DNA from: Halomonas sp. 328
GTDB taxonomy: Bacteria > Pseudomonadota > Gammaproteobacteria > Pseudomonadales > Halomonadaceae
DNA length: 64,000 nt
Direction of reading: 5' to 3'
NCBI RefSeq assembly: GCF_015645095.1
Contig: NZ_JADOTW010000022.1
Coordinates: forward strand, 1-64,000
The notes beneath the pieces are model-generated. The model saw only the letters and a list, made by a program, of their open reading frames with translations, was not told the DNA's origin and made no database searches. Below are positions 1 to 9,968 of the stretch, one piece after another (positions within the stretch are counted from its first letter, which is position 1; each line of letters starts with the position of its first letter). The position numbers were made by a program, and so were the translations under genes.

Positions 1-36
1 CTGGCGGCCTGATAGAGAGTACGGCTGGCTCCGTAG

Positions 37-60
37 AAAAAAGGGCGCCCGCAGGCGCCC
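37..60 (-). terminator. Rho-independent terminator of the hem operon
   Basis: Read on the minus strand, a 7-bp perfect GGGCGCC/GGCGCCC stem with a 4-nt loop (43-60) is followed by six T residues (42-37). It lies 28 bp after the hemY stop codon. Bases 1-36 show nothing further. Confidence 0.9.
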
Positions 61-87
61 AGGAGAGCAAAGCGAATTAGGGTGGGA

Positions 88-1311
88 TCAGTCGTCCTGA
101 TCGCTGGGCTGGGGCAACGCCGGCAGCGACTTGTCGAGCAGCTCGACGCTCTGGCGGTAGTAGAGCTGGCTCTTGTTATGCTCGCCCAGGTTGGCATAGA
201 GCCGGGCCAGCTCCGCGCAGACCACGCCGCTGGGGCGCTGGCGCTGGCTCGCCTCGAAGTACTCCTGGGCCTTGCCCCAGTAGGCGTTGCGCAGCGACAG
301 TCGGCCCAGGGTCAGCAGCAGGTCCGGGTCGTTGGGGCGCTCCTGCAGCCACTTCTCGGCATACACCAGCTGGCGGGCCGGATCGACGCTGAGCAGCCCG
401 TAGCGCAGCACCAGTCGCGGGTCCCAGCACTCCTTCAGGGAGTGACGCAGCAGGCGCTCGGCGATGCCCTCCTGCTTGCCACGCACCAGCGCCTCCGCAT
501 AGAGCACCACCAGCCCCACGTCGCCGCGCAGGCTATCCGGCATGTCGGCCCAGAGGTTGCGCACCCGCTCCACGTCCTCGGGGTGACGGGCGGCCTGGGT
601 CAGCAGCTCCCGGTAAGCGCGCCTCTCCAGTTCGAAGCGCTCCTCCTCGGCGATCAACTGCTGGGCGGCGAGCCGCGGCATCAAGCGGCGCAGGCCATCC
701 CAGTCACTGACGCTGAGGTAGGCCTGCTTGAGCTGCTTGAGCACCTGGGGGTGATTGGGCAACTGCTTGTCGAGGCGGGTCAGGGTGGCCAGGGCCTCCT
801 CGAACTGCTGGCGATCCAGCATCAGTTGCGCCTGCATCATGCCCACCGCGGTATCGGCCCCCTCGGTACTCAGGTGCGCCCGCTTGAGCAGGGTGTCGGC
901 CTGATCGAAGTTGCCCTGGTAGTGGGCCGCCAGGGCCGCCGAGAGGTAATTGACCAGGGGTGTGCTGGAGTCCTCGGCGGCCTTGACCAGGGACTTCTCG
1001 GCCTTCTTCCAGCGACCCTCGGCCAGCGCCACCAGGCCGCGCACGGTGCGCTTCATGGCGTTGCGGTTGCGGGTGCGGCTGTTCCACAGCTTGAGACGAC
1101 TCACCGGGCGGCGCAGCCGCACCAGGATGCGCAGCGCGAAGTGCAGCACCAGGAAGGCCACCAGCAGCAGCACCAGGCCGAACCAGAAGGAGGTCTGTAC
1201 GGAGGTGTCGCCGACCCGGATCAGCCAGTAGCCCGGGAAGGATTGCATCAGTTGGCCGAAGAGGGCGCCGAGGGCCAGGCCGACGACGATGAGCAGGATC
1301 AATTTTCTCAT
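88..1311 (-). CDS. hemY: HemY, heme-biosynthesis-associated inner-membrane TPR protein
   Basis: Protoheme IX biogenesis protein HemY, 407 aa. The N-terminus carries two hydrophobic segments (about residues 3-22 and 40-62), the typical HemY_N membrane region. An alpha-helical TPR-like cytoplasmic or periplasmic part follows (repeated A..Y..G..A.A...L patterns to about residue 390). The biochemical role of the family is still unclear, but it is constantly linked to hemC-hemD-hemX. The start ATG overlaps the hemX stop in an ATGA, so translation is probably coupled. It is the last gene of the operon and is followed by a terminator. Confidence 0.92.
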   Translation of the reverse strand: MRKLILLIVVGLALGALFGQLMQSFPGYWLIRVGDTSVQTSFWFGLVLLLVAFLVLHFALRILVRLRRPVSRLKLWNSRTRNRNAMKRTVRGLVALAEGRWKKAEKSLVKAAEDSSTPLVNYLSAALAAHYQGNFDQADTLLKRAHLSTEGADTAVGMMQAQLMLDRQQFEEALATLTRLDKQLPNHPQVLKQLKQAYLSVSDWDGLRRLMPRLAAQQLIAEEERFELERRAYRELLTQAARHPEDVERVRNLWADMPDSLRGDVGLVVLYAEALVRGKQEGIAERLLRHSLKECWDPRLVLRYGLLSVDPARQLVYAEKWLQERPNDPDLLLTLGRLSLRNAYWGKAQEYFEASQRQRPSGVVCAELARLYANLGEHNKSQLYYRQSVELLDKSLPALPQPSDQDD

Positions 1312-2714
1312 GACTCGCCCGCCTCCCCGGCGCCGCCGAAGCGACTATCGATGAAACGGTTCAGGGCCTGCTGGGAGCCGCTGATATCGGGCAGCTCGGG
1401 GCGGATGGCCCGCTCGCGCAGTTCGGCCAGGCGCGCCAGGGTGTTCCGGACGCCGTCCCGGTCGGTGGCGTAGTAGCCCTCCACCAGGGTGATGGCCTTG
1501 TCGAGGCTGGCTCGATAGAGGGCCTCCTCCTCCTTGAGCAGGGCCAGCTGCGCCTGCTCGAGCAGCAGCCGCACGTTCTGGCGCAGGTAGGCCTCCTGCT
1601 CCGGGGCGATCAGCGCCTCCAGGGCCTGGTCGTGATGGCGCACCGTCACCAGGGAGGTCAGCTCGCCGGCGAAGCGCCCCAGCTGCTCGCGCCAGCCGCC
1701 GGTCGGCGCGCCGCCATTGCCGATCTCCAGCGCCAGCTCTTCCACATCCTGGGCCAGTGGCAGGGTCGCCAGCTGCTGCTGCTGGGCGTCCAGGGCCAGG
1801 TAGAGGCCGGTGCGATCGACCCGCGGCACCGCCTCCAGGGCGGCCAGCTCGCTGGCCAGGGCGCGACGCACCGGCAGCAGGGCCGGGTTGTCGGCCTCGC
1901 TCAGGCGCGCATCGGCGGTGCGCAGCAGGGCCGCGGCGCCTTCCGGGTCACGCTCCAGCTGCACCCGCTGGTTGGCCAGGCGCAGCAGATAGGCCGCCTC
2001 GGCATGCAACCACTCGCGCTCGTCGGCATTCTGCTCCCGAGCCAGTTCCGCCAGGACCCGATCCAGGGCCTCGTCCACCTCGCCGCGATAGTCGCGGAAG
2101 TCGCCCTCCAGGCCACTCAGGGCACTGTCGAGGGCGGCCCGGCTCTCGTCGGCGCGCGCCTCGAGGCGTCCTTCGAGGTCGCTCAGGGACTGCACCTGCG
2201 CCTCGGCGGCGGCCAGCCGCTCGCGCTGCTCGCCCAGGGTCTGCCAGCCCATCCAGCCCAGCCACAGGCCGACCAGGGCCAGCAGCACCACCAGCACCAG
2301 GGCGATCAGGCCCGCCTTGCCACCGCGTCCCTGCCCCTGGGCGGGCGGGCTCCCGCCCTGGCCACCGCCACCCGCCGCGGCCTTGCCGGTTCCCTGCTTG
2401 GCGCTGCCTGGCTTGCCGGCGCCGGCCGAGCCCTGGGGAGCCGACTTGCCGCCGGACGCCGGCTTGCTGGAGGTCGACTTGCCAGGGGCCGAAGTGCCGG
2501 CCTTGTCGGACGAGGCCTCGCTTTCACCGGACGCCGGGGCCGACGCCGCGGCACCTGCCTTGGCACTCGCCGACTGCCCCTGTCCGCCGCGCCGGCGTCG
2601 CCCGCCGCGATTGCCCTTCTCCTGCTCCGCGGCCGCGCCCGCCTGATCGGCGGGCTCTTGGGAAGCGGCGCCGGGCGCCGGCCGTTCGTCCTGATCGTGT
2701 GGTTGCTTGCTCAT
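1308..2714 (-). CDS. hemX: HemX, uroporphyrinogen-III C-methyltransferase-like membrane protein
   Basis: HemX-family protein of 468 aa encoded between hemD and hemY. Residues 1-135 are a low-complexity stretch rich in Gly, Ala, Ser, Lys and Arg (a GGRRRRGG patch near residue 37). One strong transmembrane helix follows (about 137-157), then a coiled-coil segment (about 160-225) and a helical periplasmic domain typical of HemX. Despite older names, the family lacks a recognisable SAM-dependent methyltransferase fold, and a scaffold role in heme synthesis is more likely. The stop overlaps the hemY start and only 6 nt separate it from hemD. Confidence 0.9.
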   Translation of the reverse strand: MSKQPHDQDERPAPGAASQEPADQAGAAAEQEKGNRGGRRRRGGQGQSASAKAGAAASAPASGESEASSDKAGTSAPGKSTSSKPASGGKSAPQGSAGAGKPGSAKQGTGKAAAGGGGQGGSPPAQGQGRGGKAGLIALVLVVLLALVGLWLGWMGWQTLGEQRERLAAAEAQVQSLSDLEGRLEARADESRAALDSALSGLEGDFRDYRGEVDEALDRVLAELAREQNADEREWLHAEAAYLLRLANQRVQLERDPEGAAALLRTADARLSEADNPALLPVRRALASELAALEAVPRVDRTGLYLALDAQQQQLATLPLAQDVEELALEIGNGGAPTGGWREQLGRFAGELTSLVTVRHHDQALEALIAPEQEAYLRQNVRLLLEQAQLALLKEEEALYRASLDKAITLVEGYYATDRDGVRNTLARLAELRERAIRPELPDISGSQQALNRFIDSRFGGAGEAGES

Positions 2715-2720
2715 CTATCG

Positions 2721-3515
2721 CTAGCCCTTGTCGAGATCGTCATGATCGGGTTCGGCGCCATCCAGGTTGCAGGCCCCGGCCACGGCGGCCGCCAAGGCGG
2801 CCGGGGTGGCTCCCGTAGCCGTATGAAGCTTGGTGAACCCCAGGCTACCGGCCAGTGTAGCCAGGCGGGGGCTCGAAACGATTAGCGGTTGGTTCAACGC
2901 CGCCTCGCCACACCAGGGGGCGAGGTGCTCCAGCAGCTCGCCGCTGGTGACCACCAGCGCCCGGTACTCCCCCCGGGCCAGCCAGGCCGCCGCCTCGGGC
3001 GCGGGCGGCAGGCACTCTCGTCGATAGAGTGCCAGACGCGTGACCCGGGCGCCACGGGCACCCAGGGTCTCGGCCAGCAGCGGCCGCCCTCCCTCGCCGG
3101 CCACCAGCAGTACCTTCTGCTCATCGAGCCGACGCAGCCCGGCCAGGCTCAGCAGCGCCTCGCTGGTATCCCCCTGGCCCGGCGGCGGCACCCGGACCCG
3201 CACCCCGAGCCGTTGATGCAGGCGTTCGGCGGTGGCGCTGCCCACCGCATAAAAGCGTGGCCCCAGCGGCAGCTGGGGCCAGTAGCGGTCGAGGGCCTCG
3301 GCCAGGCAGTCGGCGGCGAAGGGGCTGACCACGATGACATGCTGAAACGCATCGAAGTCGAGCCAGACGCTACGCTGCGCCTGAGTTTCCGGCAGGGCCT
3401 GCAGGCGCATCACCTCCAGGGCGACGTTCGCCACCCCGAGGGCGTCCAGGGCCTCTCGCAGGGGCCGGGCCCGCTCCCCCGGCCGGGTAATCAGGACCCG
3501 CGATGCCGCCTCCAT
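2721..3515 (-). CDS. hemD: Uroporphyrinogen-III synthase
   Basis: HemD (264 aa) closes and inverts ring D of hydroxymethylbilane to give uroporphyrinogen III in the cytoplasm. The sequence opens with VLITRPGERARPLREAL, the typical HemD start, and contains the two-lobed alpha/beta layout with the VVTSGELLEHL segment near residue 195. The family is poorly conserved, so gene order is important evidence: its ATG overlaps the hemC stop (ATGA at 3515) and hemX follows. The C-terminal 20 residues (NLDGAEPDHDDLDKG) look like an unstructured extension. Confidence 0.92.
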   Translation of the reverse strand: MEAASRVLITRPGERARPLREALDALGVANVALEVMRLQALPETQAQRSVWLDFDAFQHVIVVSPFAADCLAEALDRYWPQLPLGPRFYAVGSATAERLHQRLGVRVRVPPPGQGDTSEALLSLAGLRRLDEQKVLLVAGEGGRPLLAETLGARGARVTRLALYRRECLPPAPEAAAWLARGEYRALVVTSGELLEHLAPWCGEAALNQPLIVSSPRLATLAGSLGFTKLHTATGATPAALAAAVAGACNLDGAEPDHDDLDKG

Positions 3516-4456
3516 CAGGCGTCGCCGTAAACCTCGGCGAGGATCTCGCCGGCGCCCTGGGCGAGCAGGTCCTCGGCGACCCGAATCCCCAGGGTCTCCG
3601 GTTCGAAGGCCGAGCCGCGGCCCTCGGCGCGCAGCACCCGGGTGCCATCGGGACTGCCCACCAGGGCCCGCAGCCAGAGGGTACGGCCATCGTCCTCGAG
3701 GATCGCATGACCGCCGATGGGCACCTGGCAGCCCCCTTCCAGGCGGGTATTCATGGCCCGCTCGGCGCGCACCCGGGTGGCGGTCTCGGCGTCATCCAGG
3801 GGCGCCAGCAGCGCCACCAGATCGGCGTCGTGGGTGCGGCACTCGATGCCCAGGGCCCCCTGACCGCAGGCCGGCAAGCACACCTCCGGGGGCAGTTCCA
3901 TGGCGATGCGCTCGCCCAGGCCCAGGCGGCGCAGCCCGGAGGTGGCGAGAATGATGGCGTCGAACTCGCCGGCATCGAGCTTGCCCAGGCGGGTCTGGAC
4001 GTTGCCTCGCAGGTTGAGGATCTCCAGGTCCGGACGCGCCTCCTTCATCTGCAGGCCGCGCCGCAGGCTGGAGGTGCCGATCCGCGACCCTTCGGGCAGC
4101 TCGTCGAGGCTAGCATACTGGTTGGAGACGAAGGCGTCGGTAGGTTCGGCACCGGCGAGGATCACCGACAGCCCCAGCCCTTCGGGAAAGTGCATGGGCA
4201 CGTCCTTCATGGAGTGCACGGCGATATCGGCCCGCCCGTCCAGCATCGCCTCCTCCAGTTCCTTGACGAAGAGCCCCTTGCCGCCGACCTTGGCCAGGGG
4301 CGCATCGAGGATCTGATCGCCGCGGGTGGACATGGCCACCAGCTCCACCTCGAGGCCGGGGTGGATCGCCTGGAGGCGGTCGCGGACATGCTCGGCCTGC
4401 CACAGGGCCAGCAGGCTCTTGCGGGTGGCGATGCGCAGGGTAGTGATGGCGGACAC
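3515..4456 (-). CDS. hemC: Hydroxymethylbilane synthase (porphobilinogen deaminase)
   Basis: HemC polymerises four porphobilinogens into hydroxymethylbilane. With the start chosen here it has 313 aa, as usual for the family. The dipyrromethane-cofactor cysteine is Cys243 in [12 protein letters not shown], and the DIAVHSMKD active-site stretch is present. I chose the GTG at 4456 because GGGAG lies 7 nt upstream and homologues start at about this residue (..LRIATRKS). An ATG at 4501 in the same frame would add 15 unlikely residues. It is the first gene of hemCDXY and is divergent from argH. Confidence 0.95.
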   Translation of the reverse strand: MSAITTLRIATRKSLLALWQAEHVRDRLQAIHPGLEVELVAMSTRGDQILDAPLAKVGGKGLFVKELEEAMLDGRADIAVHSMKDVPMHFPEGLGLSVILAGAEPTDAFVSNQYASLDELPEGSRIGTSSLRRGLQMKEARPDLEILNLRGNVQTRLGKLDAGEFDAIILATSGLRRLGLGERIAMELPPEVCLPACGQGALGIECRTHDADLVALLAPLDDAETATRVRAERAMNTRLEGGCQVPIGGHAILEDDGRTLWLRALVGSPDGTRVLRAEGRGSAFEPETLGIRVAEDLLAQGAGEILAEVYGDA

Positions 4457-4541
4457 GTGATTCTCCCGTCGCGGGGCCCGCACCTTGGCGGGCGTTCCCA
4501 TGAATCGTTGGCGCGGGATCGAGCCCCGCTTTTATTACCCC

Positions 4542-4570
4542 ATCATAAAGCAGTCGCCAGATAAGGAAAA
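4542..4570 (-). promoter_or_regulatory. Possible hemC promoter
   Basis: On the minus strand a TATGAT -10 hexamer (4547-4542) lies 17 nt downstream of a T-rich, poor -35 region. It sits in the hemC/argH divergent gap, about 90 bp before the hemC GTG. Only the -10 is convincing. Confidence 0.3.
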
Positions 4571-4628
4571 ACGCCCCTGGCGTCGTGCCTGCGACGAGCG
4601 ACGCTGGCATGGCCTGCCCCGTCGACTC

Positions 4629-4637
4629 TGGTACACT
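4629..4637 (+). promoter_or_regulatory. Possible extended -10 promoter of argH
   Basis: TGGTACACT is an extended -10 (TGn plus TACACT) 45 bp before the argH ATG; no good -35 is visible upstream. It lies in the divergent hemC/argH spacer. Confidence 0.4.
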
Positions 4638-4681
4638 GCCAGGCATTACCTTGTCAGCCAACTTGCAGGATTTCTCCTCCG

Positions 4682-6076
4682 ATGACGAAGTCGACCAACC
4701 AGTCCTGGGGCGGCCGTTTCAGCGAGCCCACCGATGCCTTCGTCGAACGCTTCACCGCCTCGGTGGACTTCGACCAACGCCTGGCCCATCACGATATCCA
4801 GGGCTCCATCGCCCACGCCACCATGCTGGCCCGGGTCGGCGTGCTCACCGACGCCGAGCGCGATGCCATCGTCGCCGGCCTGGGCGAGATCGACGAGGAG
4901 ATCCGCCGCGGCGACTTCCCCTGGTCGGTGAAGCTCGAAGACGTGCACATGAACATCGAGGCACGGCTCACCGACAAGATCGGCATCACCGGCAAGAAGC
5001 TGCATACCGGCCGTTCCCGCAACGACCAGGTGGCCACCGATATCCGCCTTTTCCTGCGCGACGAGATCGATATCGTCGCCGCCGAACTGGCGCGCCTGCG
5101 CGAGGGGCTGATCACCCTGGCCGACCGTGAGGCCGACACCATCATGCCCGGCTTCACCCATCTGCAGACCGCCCAGCCGGTGACCTTCGGCCACCACCTG
5201 CTGGCCTGGCAGGAGATGCTGGCCCGGGACCACGAGCGCCTGCTCGACTGTCGCAAGCGGGTCAACGTCATGCCCCTAGGCGCGGCGGCGCTGGCCGGCA
5301 CCACCTACCCCATCGACCGCCACGTCACCGCCGAGCTGCTGGGCTTCGAGCGCCCGGCGGAGAACAGCCTGGACGCGGTGAGCGATCGCGACTTCGCCAT
5401 CGAGTTCACCAGCTTCGCCAGCCTGCTGCTGATGCACATGTCGCGGATGAGCGAGGAGCTGGTGCTGTGGACCAGCGCCCAGTTCGACTTCATCGACCTT
5501 CCCGACCGCTTCTGCACCGGTTCCTCCATCATGCCGCAGAAGAAGAACCCGGACGTGCCGGAGCTGGTGCGCGGCAAGTCGGGCCGGGTCTACGGCCACC
5601 TGATGGGCCTGCTGACCCTGATGAAGTCCCAGCCGCTGGCCTACAACAAGGACAACCAGGAAGACAAGGAACCCCTGTTCGACACCCTGGACACCGTCAA
5701 GGACTGCCTCAAGGCCTTCGCCGACATGGTGCCGGCCATCGAGGCCAAGGCCGACAGCATGCGCGAGGCGGCCCGCAAGGGCTTCTCCACCGCCACCGAC
5801 CTGGCGGACTACCTGGTGCGCAAGGGCGTGGCCTTCCGCGACGCCCACGAGATCGTCGGCGAGTCGGTGGCCTTCGGCATCCGCGAGGCCAAGGACCTCT
5901 CCGAGATGAGCCTCGACGAGCTGCGCCAGTTCTCCGAGGTGATCGAGGCGGACGTCTTCGAGGTACTGACCCTGGAAGGCTCGGTGGCGGCCCGTAACCA
6001 TATCGGCGGCACCGCCCCCGACCAGGTGCGCGCCGCGGCCCAGCGGGCCCGCGACGCCCTGAAGGCGCTGCGCTGA
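4682..6076 (+). CDS. argH: Argininosuccinate lyase
   Basis: ArgH (464 aa) splits argininosuccinate into arginine and fumarate, the last step of arginine synthesis. The fumarase-superfamily signature [12 protein letters not shown] is complete at residues 280-291, with the catalytic serine in the SS pair; the HTGRSRNDQ motif is at 108-116. The length matches the family. It is preceded by a TCTCCTCC-type stretch rather than a clear Shine-Dalgarno, but the N-terminus ([17 protein letters not shown]) is canonical. It starts a block of overlapping genes running to yigB. Confidence 0.97.
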   Translation: MTKSTNQSWGGRFSEPTDAFVERFTASVDFDQRLAHHDIQGSIAHATMLARVGVLTDAERDAIVAGLGEIDEEIRRGDFPWSVKLEDVHMNIEARLTDKIGITGKKLHTGRSRNDQVATDIRLFLRDEIDIVAAELARLREGLITLADREADTIMPGFTHLQTAQPVTFGHHLLAWQEMLARDHERLLDCRKRVNVMPLGAAALAGTTYPIDRHVTAELLGFERPAENSLDAVSDRDFAIEFTSFASLLLMHMSRMSEELVLWTSAQFDFIDLPDRFCTGSSIMPQKKNPDVPELVRGKSGRVYGHLMGLLTLMKSQPLAYNKDNQEDKEPLFDTLDTVKDCLKAFADMVPAIEAKADSMREAARKGFSTATDLADYLVRKGVAFRDAHEIVGESVAFGIREAKDLSEMSLDELRQFSEVIEADVFEVLTLEGSVAARNHIGGTAPDQVRAAAQRARDALKALR

Positions 6077-6201
6077 TGGCCCGGCTGGCCCTGGGCGCCC
6101 TGCTGCTGATGCTGCTGACCGCCTGCGGCCAGCAGGGCCCGCTGTATTTGCCGGAGACGCCGCCCGCCGAGGCGGCCGCCCCCACCGATAACGAGGCCTG
6201 A
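6076..6201 (+). CDS. lptM: LptM-type small lipoprotein
   Basis: A 41-residue lipoprotein read from the ATG that overlaps the argH stop (TGATG). Residues 1-16 form a signal peptide ending in the lipobox LLTAC (Cys17), followed by GQQGPLYLPE, the hallmark of the LptM/YifL/LppL family. In E. coli LptM assists oxidative maturation of the LPS translocon LptD. The gene occupies the classical position just before lysA/dapF. The C-terminus is Ala/Pro-rich. Confidence 0.9.
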   Translation: MARLALGALLLMLLTACGQQGPLYLPETPPAEAAAPTDNEA

Positions 6202-6202
6202 G

Positions 6203-7471
6203 ATGGATCACTTCGACTACCGCGACGGCGTCCTGCATGCCGAGGACGTGCCCCTGGCGGCGATCGCCGAGCGCTTCGGCACCCCCTGCTATGTCTACTC
6301 CCGGGCCACCCTGGAGCGCCACTTCCGCGCCTATACCGAGGCGCTGGGCAGCCACCCCCACCTGATCTGCTATGCGGTCAAGGCCAACGCCAACCTGGCG
6401 GTGCTGGGCCTGCTGGCTCGCCTCGGCGCCGGCTTCGATATCGTCTCGGTGGGCGAGCTGGAACGGGTGCTGGCCGCCGGCGGCGACCCGGCCAAGGTGG
6501 TCTTCTCCGGGGTCGCCAAGCAGGAGGCCGAGATGGCTCGCGCCCTGGAGGCCGGCATCAAGTGCTTCAACGTCGAGTCGCGCCCGGAGCTCGAGCGGCT
6601 CGACGCCGTGGCCGGACGCCTCGGCAAGGTGGCGCCGGTCTCGCTGCGGGTCAATCCGGACGTGGACGCCGGCACCCACCCCTATATCTCCACCGGCCTC
6701 AAGGACAACAAGTTCGGCATCCCGGTGGATGAGGCCCTGGGCGTCTACGAGCTGGCCGCGCGCCTGCCGAATATCCGCATCAGCGGCCTGGACTGCCATA
6801 TCGGCTCCCAGCTCACCGAGCTCGCCCCCTTCCTCGACGCCCTGGATCGCCTGCTGGTGCTGCTCGAGCGACTGCGCGAGGCGGGCATCGAGATCGACCA
6901 CCTGGACCTCGGCGGCGGCCTCGGCGTGCCCTACCGGGACGAGCGCCCACCGGCGCCCTTCGACTACGCCCGTGCCCTGCTCGAGCGCCTGGCCGCCTGG
7001 CCCGGCGGCGAGCGCCTCACCCTGCTGTTCGAGCCGGGGCGCTCCATCGCCGCCAATGCCGGGGTGTTGCTGACCCGGGTCGAGTACCTCAAGCCCGGCG
7101 AGACCAAGAACTTCGCCATCGTCGACGCCGGCATGAACGACCTGATCCGCCCCGCCCTCTACCAGGCCTGGCAGCGCATCCTGCCGGTGGACACCCGCCC
7201 ACCCCGGGAGAGCGCCACCTATGACGTGGTGGGCCCGGTGTGCGAGACCGGCGACTTCCTGGGCAAGGAGCGGGAACTGGCCATCGCCGAGGGCGACCTG
7301 CTGGCGGTGCGCTCCGCCGGTGCCTACGGCTTCGTCATGGCCTCCACCTACAACAGCCGCCCGCGCCCCGCCGAGGTGATGGTGGATGGCGACCAGGTGC
7401 ACCTGGTGCGCCGCCGCGAGCGCCTGGAGGCCCTCTGGGAGGGTGAGGCCCTGCTGCCGGAGGCCCGCTGA
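6203..7471 (+). CDS. lysA: Diaminopimelate decarboxylase
   Basis: LysA (422 aa) decarboxylates meso-diaminopimelate to lysine with pyridoxal phosphate. The PLP lysine is Lys60 in [13 protein letters not shown], and the HIGSQ and GGGLGVPY phosphate-binding segments and the CETGDF motif near the C-terminus are present. The gene starts 1 nt after lptM and its stop overlaps the dapF start (TGATG), so lysA and dapF, which act consecutively in lysine and peptidoglycan precursor synthesis, are translationally coupled. Confidence 0.97.
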   Translation: MDHFDYRDGVLHAEDVPLAAIAERFGTPCYVYSRATLERHFRAYTEALGSHPHLICYAVKANANLAVLGLLARLGAGFDIVSVGELERVLAAGGDPAKVVFSGVAKQEAEMARALEAGIKCFNVESRPELERLDAVAGRLGKVAPVSLRVNPDVDAGTHPYISTGLKDNKFGIPVDEALGVYELAARLPNIRISGLDCHIGSQLTELAPFLDALDRLLVLLERLREAGIEIDHLDLGGGLGVPYRDERPPAPFDYARALLERLAAWPGGERLTLLFEPGRSIAANAGVLLTRVEYLKPGETKNFAIVDAGMNDLIRPALYQAWQRILPVDTRPPRESATYDVVGPVCETGDFLGKERELAIAEGDLLAVRSAGAYGFVMASTYNSRPRPAEVMVDGDQVHLVRRRERLEALWEGEALLPEAR

Positions 7472-8304
7472 TGCTGCTGCACTTCACCAAGATGCACGGC
7501 CTGGGCAACGACTTCATGGTCGTTGACCTGGTCACCCAGCGGGCCCGGCTGCGCGACGAGCAGATCCGCCAGCTCGCCGATCGCCACTTCGGCATCGGCT
7601 TCGATCAGCTGCTGATCGTCGAGCCGCCCCGGGACCCGGACCTGGATTTCCGCTACCGCATCTACAACGCCGACGGCAGCGAGGTGGAGAACTGCGGCAA
7701 CGGCGCGCGCTGCTTCGCCCGCTTCGTGCGTGACCAGCGCCTGACCCACAAGCACAAGATTCGCGTCGAGACCGCCGGCGGTCCCCTGACCCTGGTGGTC
7801 CAGGAGGATGGCCGGGTCAGCGTCGACATGGGCCCGCCCCGCTTCGCCCCCGAGGCACTGCCCTTCGAGGCCGCGACGGACCAGCTGCGCCACCCCCTGA
7901 CGGTGGAGGGCGAAACCCTCGAGATCGGCGTGGTCTCCATGGGCAACCCCCATGCGGTACTACGGGTCGATGACGTGGACAGCGCCCCGGTGGCGCGGCT
8001 GGGCCCGGCCATCGAGTCCCACCCGCGCTTCCCCCGGCGGGTCAACGCCGGCTTCATGCAGGTGGTCTCGCCCCACGAGATCCGCCTGCGGGTCTACGAG
8101 CGGGGCAGCGGCGAGACCCTGGCCTGCGGCACCGGTGCCTGCGCCGCGGTGGCCAGCGGCATCCGTCAGGGGCTGCTGGAGAGCCCGGTGACGGTGCGCC
8201 TGCCCGGTGGCGAGCTAACCATCGAGTGGGCCGGCGACGGCGCGCCCCTGATCATGACCGGTCCCGCGGAGCGGGTCTTCGAGGGCCGGGTTCCCCTGAA
8301 CTGA
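7471..8304 (+). CDS. dapF: Diaminopimelate epimerase
   Basis: DapF (277 aa) interconverts LL- and meso-diaminopimelate without a cofactor. Both catalytic cysteines are visible: Cys75 in [15 protein letters not shown] and Cys219 in [11 protein letters not shown]. The N-terminus [11 protein letters not shown] is the family signature. The ATG overlaps the lysA stop, and DUF484 and xerC follow as in Pseudomonas and E. coli. Confidence 0.97.
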   Translation: MLLHFTKMHGLGNDFMVVDLVTQRARLRDEQIRQLADRHFGIGFDQLLIVEPPRDPDLDFRYRIYNADGSEVENCGNGARCFARFVRDQRLTHKHKIRVETAGGPLTLVVQEDGRVSVDMGPPRFAPEALPFEAATDQLRHPLTVEGETLEIGVVSMGNPHAVLRVDDVDSAPVARLGPAIESHPRFPRRVNAGFMQVVSPHEIRLRVYERGSGETLACGTGACAAVASGIRQGLLESPVTVRLPGGELTIEWAGDGAPLIMTGPAERVFEGRVPLN

Positions 8305-8332
8305 CCCCCACCACCACGACGAGGAGTTGCCC

Positions 8333-9061
8333 ATGACGCGCGCCCAGGCCCCCGAGCCCCGCCAGACCCTCGACCCGGAACGGGTCGCCCACTGGCTGGC
8401 CCGTCATCCCGACTTCTTCGTCGGCCGCGAGGGGCTCCTACAACAGCTCAAGGTGCCCCACCCGGAGGGGCGCGGCGCCATCTCGCTGCTGGAGCGCCTG
8501 GTTCATGACCTGCGCGAGCGGGCCGAGACCGCCGAATGGCGGCTGGAACAGCTGCTCGACTCGGCCCGCCATAACGAGGGGCAGTATCGCCGCACCCGGG
8601 CCCTGGTACTGGCCCTGCTGGAGGCCGAGGATGGCGACGCCCTGGGCCAGACCCTGGCCACGCAGCTCGCCGAGCAGTTTCAGACCAGCGCCGTGGCCCT
8701 GTGGTGCCCGGCCAGCCTCACCGACCGCGAACCGCACCCGCCCCAGGCGCCCCGCCAGGTGCTCGACGACACCGCCGGGCAACGCCTGGGGGCCCTGCTG
8801 GAGGGGCGCAACAGTCGCTGCACCCGGCTCTCCGCCACCGACTGGAAGCTGCTGCTGCCCCATGCCAAGGCGCCGGCCCAGGCCGGCTCCTGCGTGATCA
8901 CCCGGCTGACTCTGGGCGAGCCGCTGGGCTACCTGGTGCTGGCCAGCCACGACACCGAACACTTCCGCGCCAGCCTCGACACCCTCTTCACCGAGTACCT
9001 CGGCGAGGTGGTGGCACGCCTGCTGGTGCATCACGGGAGGGCCGGGGATGCCCCCCGCTGA
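8333..9061 (+). CDS. DUF484 family protein (YigA-like)
   Basis: A 242-aa DUF484 protein of unknown function with a GAF-like fold, conserved between dapF and xerC across gammaproteobacteria. An N-terminal segment ([20 protein letters not shown]) and a helical linker (about residues 55-90) precede the GAF-like half ([17 protein letters not shown] onward). I start it at the ATG at 8333, where GAGGAG is 6 nt upstream; a TTG at 8327 lies inside that Shine-Dalgarno. The 3' end overlaps xerC by 14 nt. A role in cell division or chromosome segregation is sometimes inferred from the xerC linkage, but nothing here proves it. Confidence 0.88.
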   Translation: MTRAQAPEPRQTLDPERVAHWLARHPDFFVGREGLLQQLKVPHPEGRGAISLLERLVHDLRERAETAEWRLEQLLDSARHNEGQYRRTRALVLALLEAEDGDALGQTLATQLAEQFQTSAVALWCPASLTDREPHPPQAPRQVLDDTAGQRLGALLEGRNSRCTRLSATDWKLLLPHAKAPAQAGSCVITRLTLGEPLGYLVLASHDTEHFRASLDTLFTEYLGEVVARLLVHHGRAGDAPR

Positions 9062-9968
9062 GGCCCTCGCCGACGAACTCGAGGCCTTCCTCGGCGCCCT
9101 GGCGCGAGAGGCAAGCCCGGCCACCCTGGCCGCCTATCGCCGCGACCTGAGCGCCTTCCTGGCCTTCGCCGAGGCCGCGGCGCTGGCCGACTGGGGTCAG
9201 CTCGATGCCGCCCTGGTGCGGCGCTTCCTGGGTCAGGAGCGGGCCCGGGGCCTGGCGCCGCGCAGCCTGGCCCGGCGCCGCGCCGCCCTGTCACGCTTCG
9301 TGGCCCACCTGGTGGAGGAGGATCGCCTGGATCACGATCCGGTGCGCCTCTCCCAGGCGCCCCGCCAGCCCCGCCACCTGCCCAGGCCGGTGGACGTGGA
9401 CCAGTTGGCACGCTTCCTCGACGCCCCCCACGACGACTCACCCCTAGCCCGCCGCGACCAGGCCATGCTGGAGCTCTTCTACTCCTGCGGCCTGCGCCTG
9501 GCGGAGCTGGCCGGGCTCGACCTGGACGACCTCCAGCCCCGTCGCCTGAGGGTATTGGGCAAGGGCGCCAAGCCGCGCCAGCTGCCCATCGGCCGGCGGG
9601 CCCGCCAGGCCCTGGATGCCTGGCTACGGGTGCGTGGCCAGCTGGCCCGGGAGGGTGAGCCGGCGCTCTTCGTCGGCCAGCGGGGCAGCCGCCTGGGGCA
9701 TCGCGCCATCCAGCTGCGCCTGGCCAGGCTGGCCCGGGAGCGCGGCCTCGCCGAGCACCTGCACCCCCACCGCCTGCGTCACTCCTTCGCCAGCCACCTG
9801 CTCGAATCGAGCCAGGACCTGCGCGCGGTGCAGGAACTGCTGGGCCATGCCAACCTGAGCACCACCCAGGTCTATACCCGCCTCGACTGGCAGCACCTGG
9901 CCGCCAGCTACGATGCCGCCCACCCACGCGCACGCCGCCGCCCCGAGGGCGGCCAGGATGACCCATGA
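9048..9968 (+). CDS. xerC: Tyrosine recombinase XerC
   Basis: XerC (306 aa) resolves chromosome dimers with XerD at dif. The N-terminal SAM-like core-binding domain (about 5-95) and the C-terminal catalytic domain are intact with all six active-site residues: Arg150, Lys172, His241, Arg244, His267 and Tyr276 ([14 protein letters not shown] and [17 protein letters not shown]). It overlaps DUF484 upstream, and its stop overlaps the yigB start (ATGA). This is the housekeeping recombinase rather than a mobile-element integrase, judging by the conserved neighbours. Confidence 0.95.
   Translation: MPPAEALADELEAFLGALAREASPATLAAYRRDLSAFLAFAEAAALADWGQLDAALVRRFLGQERARGLAPRSLARRRAALSRFVAHLVEEDRLDHDPVRLSQAPRQPRHLPRPVDVDQLARFLDAPHDDSPLARRDQAMLELFYSCGLRLAELAGLDLDDLQPRRLRVLGKGAKPRQLPIGRRARQALDAWLRVRGQLAREGEPALFVGQRGSRLGHRAIQLRLARLARERGLAEHLHPHRLRHSFASHLLESSQDLRAVQELLGHANLSTTQVYTRLDWQHLAASYDAAHPRARRRPEGGQDDP

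Noticed and set aside
5276-7402. 708-aa minus-strand open frame
   Set aside because: Antisense to argH and lysA; composition is His/Gln/Gly-rich as in GC-driven shadow frames, with no domain.
9048-9968. xerC as the integrase of a mobile island
   Set aside because: It lies in the conserved dapF-DUF484-xerC-yigB block and has the housekeeping XerC sequence; no att sites or cargo are nearby.
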